Part shown: positions 6,042 to 7,591 of the stretch, piece after piece | How the letters are laid out: each line of letters begins with the position of its first letter | How positions within the stretch are numbered: position 1 is the stretch's first letter | Source of the DNA: Arenimonas sp. | GTDB lineage: Bacteria > Pseudomonadota > Gammaproteobacteria > Xanthomonadales > Xanthomonadaceae | Length of the DNA stretch: 7,591 nt | Assembly (NCBI GenBank): GCA_003497545.1 | Contig: DNNT01000150.1 | Span: forward strand, 2,085 to 9,675 | Reading direction: 5' to 3' | Program-made: the position numbers and the translations under genes | Notes under the pieces: model-generated | Seen by the model: only the letters and a program-made list of their open reading frames with translations | Told to the model about the DNA's origin: nothing | The model's database searches: none

Positions 6042-6917
6042 ATGAACGCACGCACCCCGATCGCCCTGGCCCTGCTGCTGGTGCTGGCCGCCTGTTCGCG
6101 CGAAGCGGCGCCGCCGCCGGCCGAGGCGCCGGCCGAATCGCCCGCGCCCGTCGCCGAGGCGCCGGCGCCCGCGGAAGCGGAAGCGGAAGCCGCGCCGCCC
6201 GCCGGCCAGGTGCCGCGCGCCTTCCTGTGCCGCGGCAACGAACCTTTCTGGGCGCTGGACCTGGCCGTGGACAACGCCCTGCTCAAGACGCCCGAGGGCG
6301 AAACCGTGCTGGCCGGCGAACTGCGCGCCACCGACGGCGGCGCCTGGACCTTCCGCGGCGCGCCGGAAGACAGCCCGGGCGACGCCGTGGGCGCCGTGCT
6401 CTCGCCCGCGCAGTGCTTCGACACCATGGCCGATGGCCCGGCGATGCCCTTCAGCGCCGCGGTGAACTTCCCCGACGGCAGCACGGCCAATGGCTGCTGC
6501 ACCGCCGAATACGGCCTCGACCTGGGCGCCGCGCCCGCCTTCGACGCGGCCACCAAGGCCGACGACGACTGGTCGCGGCAGCTGCCCTCGCTGGCCGCGG
6601 CGGTGTCGCGCTGCGCGCTCGACGCCGGCGTGGCCACCGACGTGGTCACCAAGGCCTGGCCGATGAACCGCGGCAAGGCCACCGTGCGCCTGCACGACAG
6701 CGGCATGGCGCGCTTCGACTGCCTGGTGGACCTGGGCAGCGGCGAGATCGAATCGGTGCAGGCCGTGCCCGACACCGACACGGCGCCGGGCGAAGGCTCG
6801 CCGCTGTGGCTGCCAGTGCGCGAAAACCCGCCGCTGCTGCACTGCGGCCGGGTGGAACGCGTGGTCGGCACCGACGGCGCCACCACCGGCTGGCTGCACT
6901 ACCCCGAGGGCTGCTGA
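6042..6917 (+). CDS. Lipoprotein with COG3650-type (NEPFW) domain
   Basis: This 291-residue protein has a lipoprotein signal (LAAC, lipidated Cys18); Ser at +2 suggests sorting to the outer membrane. An Ala/Pro/Glu linker (19-58) follows, encoded in part by three perfect GCGGAA units (6171-6188). The first folded part has FLCRGNEPFW (61-70), AQCFDTMADG (123-132) and DGSTANGCC (145-153), the pattern I recall for COG3650 proteins. The second part (about 178-291) has TKAWPMNRGKATVRLHDSG and ends in Cys; I do not recognise it as a named family. Besides Cys18 there are eight cysteines (63, 125, 152, 153, 191, 227, 268, 291), an even number that fits disulfides in the periplasm. A GGAGA site lies 6 nt upstream of the ATG at 6042. 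The frame is followed directly by a terminator hairpin. The function is unknown. Confidence 0.82.
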   Translation: MNARTPIALALLLVLAACSREAAPPPAEAPAESPAPVAEAPAPAEAEAEAAPPAGQVPRAFLCRGNEPFWALDLAVDNALLKTPEGETVLAGELRATDGGAWTFRGAPEDSPGDAVGAVLSPAQCFDTMADGPAMPFSAAVNFPDGSTANGCCTAEYGLDLGAAPAFDAATKADDDWSRQLPSLAAAVSRCALDAGVATDVVTKAWPMNRGKATVRLHDSGMARFDCLVDLGSGEIESVQAVPDTDTAPGEGSPLWLPVRENPPLLHCGRVERVVGTDGATTGWLHYPEGC

Positions 6918-6925
6918 CCGGAGAA

Positions 6926-6957
6926 CCCGTCCGCCCCGGGCGGGCGGGTGTCTGATT
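6926..6957 (+). terminator. Probable intrinsic terminator of the lipoprotein gene
   Basis: CCCGTCCGCC (6926-6935) pairs with GGCGGGCGGG (6939-6948) over 10 bp with one G-U pair and a 3-nt loop, starting 9 nt after the stop codon. The following tract (TGTCTGATTT) is only moderately T-rich. Its place and stem strength support termination. Confidence 0.65.
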
Positions 6958-6968
6958 TGGCCCGCAAG

Positions 6969-7002
6969 GTGGCGTTTTCGCCACTGCCGGGCGAAACTCG
7001 CC
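6969..7002 (+). promoter_or_regulatory. Alternative stem-loops in the leader of the small exported protein
   Basis: Three short inverted repeats overlap here. GTGGCG-TTTT-CGCCAC (6969-6984) and GGCGA-AAC-TCGCC (6990-7002) can form together. TTTCGCC (6976-6982) can instead pair with GGCGAAA (6990-6996) over a 7-nt loop, which excludes both. The region lies between the upstream terminator and the gene starting at 7056. This is the layout of an RNA switch or an operator cluster, but GC-rich DNA yields such pairs by chance, so the functional claim is weak. Confidence 0.3.
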
Positions 7003-7055
7003 AGCGCGACCCTGTGCTCACCCCGGGCCCCCGCCCGTCCCGCACGGAGTCACCC

Positions 7056-7478
7056 ATGAAACGCCTGATGCTGGCCGCCCTGCTCACCGTCCTGCCTTTC
7101 GCCGCCCCGGCCGCCGAACCCGTGGCCGACGAGGCCGTGTTCGTCGAAGGCGCCCGCTACGACGCCGTCCTGCGCCGCCAGGAGCAAAGCTGGCGCCTGC
7201 TGCCCGCCGAGGGCCACGACGTGAAGCTGCGCGTCGCCGAAAGCTGCCACGCCGGCAGCCCGCCGCCGCGCGGCCTGTGGCTGCTCACCACCGGCCGCGA
7301 CGGTCGCCCCACCCTGCTGGCGCCGTCGGCCACGCCGCTGCCGGCCGGCCACCCCGGCGAAGTGGTGCTGGTGCCCTGCGGCCAACCGCTGCCCACCGGC
7401 ACGCCGGCACTGGCGGTGCCGGAAACGCTGGTGCAGTGGCTGGCCGAAAATTCGGGAGCCGTCTATGTCGCGGACTGA
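7056..7478 (+). CDS. Small exported protein of unknown family
   Basis: This 140-residue protein has a signal peptide (MKRLMLAALLTVLPFAAPAA, cut after about Ala20) and no lipobox, so it is expected in the periplasm. The mature part has two cysteines (Cys64 in AESCHAG, Cys108 in VPCGQPL) that may form a disulfide, and no transmembrane segment. I do not recognise the family. Segments such as GARYDAVLRRQEQSWRLLP and PGEVVLVPCG suggest a small beta-rich fold. GGAG lies 6 nt before the ATG at 7056; a GTG at 6948 in the same frame would add 36 residues ahead of the signal peptide and overlap the terminator, so it was rejected. The gene overlaps the next one by 14 nt and is probably co-transcribed with it. 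Confidence 0.75.
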   Translation: MKRLMLAALLTVLPFAAPAAEPVADEAVFVEGARYDAVLRRQEQSWRLLPAEGHDVKLRVAESCHAGSPPPRGLWLLTTGRDGRPTLLAPSATPLPAGHPGEVVLVPCGQPLPTGTPALAVPETLVQWLAENSGAVYVAD

Positions 7479-7591
7479 GCAGCGCTTCACCGTCGGCCTG
7501 CTGGCGCTGGAAGGCGCCATGGCCTCCAGCCTGGTCGGGCCGATGGACCTGCTGCGCATCGCCCAGAAGCTGGCCCAGGTGCGCGACCCCG
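7465..7591 (+). CDS. Probable GlxA-like transcriptional regulator (DJ-1/PfpI N-terminus), cut by window
   Basis: Only the first 42 codons are present. The segment RFTVGLLALEGAMASSLVGPMDLLRIA resembles the first beta-strand and helix of the DJ-1/PfpI amidotransferase-like domain in GlxA-family regulators. There a hydrophobic strand is followed by a short loop and a helix with the pattern S-GP-DLLR-A. In such proteins an AraC-type DNA-binding domain follows, which lies outside the window and cannot be confirmed. A strong GGGAG site lies 6 nt before the ATG at 7465. The start lies inside the last codons of the small exported protein gene (14-nt overlap), so the two are likely translated from one mRNA. 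A stand-alone PfpI-type protein is the main alternative. Confidence 0.62.
   Translation, partial: MSRTEQRFTVGLLALEGAMASSLVGPMDLLRIAQKLAQVRDP

Noticed and set aside
5976..6899. Two long minus-strand open frames opposite the lipoprotein gene
   Set aside because: No ribosome binding site or domain; the plus-strand lipobox, NEPFW motif and following terminator identify the real gene.
1..7591. Mobile elements, CRISPR arrays, tRNA genes, attachment sites
   Set aside because: No transposase or integrase, no spaced repeats, no tRNA-like cloverleaf and no terminal inverted repeats were seen; codon use looks even across the window.

Overview
The window is very GC-rich, with short intergenic gaps, GGAG-type ribosome binding sites and Ala/Pro linkers. 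The gene content suggests a gammaproteobacterium of the Xanthomonadaceae/Lysobacteraceae type (Lysobacter, Luteimonas, Xanthomonas relatives). This placement rests on protein style and gene content only; no database search was possible.

Left part (1-3628, minus strand): a pyruvate dehydrogenase (or related 2-oxo acid dehydrogenase) operon, read from right to left. It holds aceF (E2, dihydrolipoamide acetyltransferase), then a nitrilase-superfamily carbon-nitrogen hydrolase whose start codon overlaps the aceF stop (TGATG), then lpdA (E3, dihydrolipoamide dehydrogenase with its own N-terminal lipoyl domain). lpdA runs off the left edge after 439 codons. The lipoyl-domain coding regions of aceF and lpdA share a perfect 110-bp direct repeat. 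E1 (aceE) is not in the window.

Middle part (3682-5882): a minus-strand DUF2884/YggN-like periplasmic protein gene with a strong intrinsic terminator behind it; a divergent plus-strand OmpW-family outer-membrane beta-barrel gene; and, convergent to that, a minus-strand exported protein with four EF-hand loops. An 11-bp GC-rich hairpin lies between the two convergent stop codons.

Right part (6042-7591, plus strand): a lipoprotein with a COG3650-type NEPFW domain, followed by a hairpin terminator; a leader with mutually exclusive stem-loops; a small exported protein of unknown family; and, overlapping its end by 14 nt, the first 42 codons of a probable GlxA-like (DJ-1/PfpI plus AraC) transcriptional regulator cut by the right edge.

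No tRNA, rRNA, CRISPR array, insertion sequence or phage gene was seen. Most of the window looks like ordinary chromosomal backbone. The most interesting points are the hydrolase embedded between two lipoyl-protein genes and the sequence identity between the two lipoyl domains. No intergenic stretch exceeds about 210 bases.
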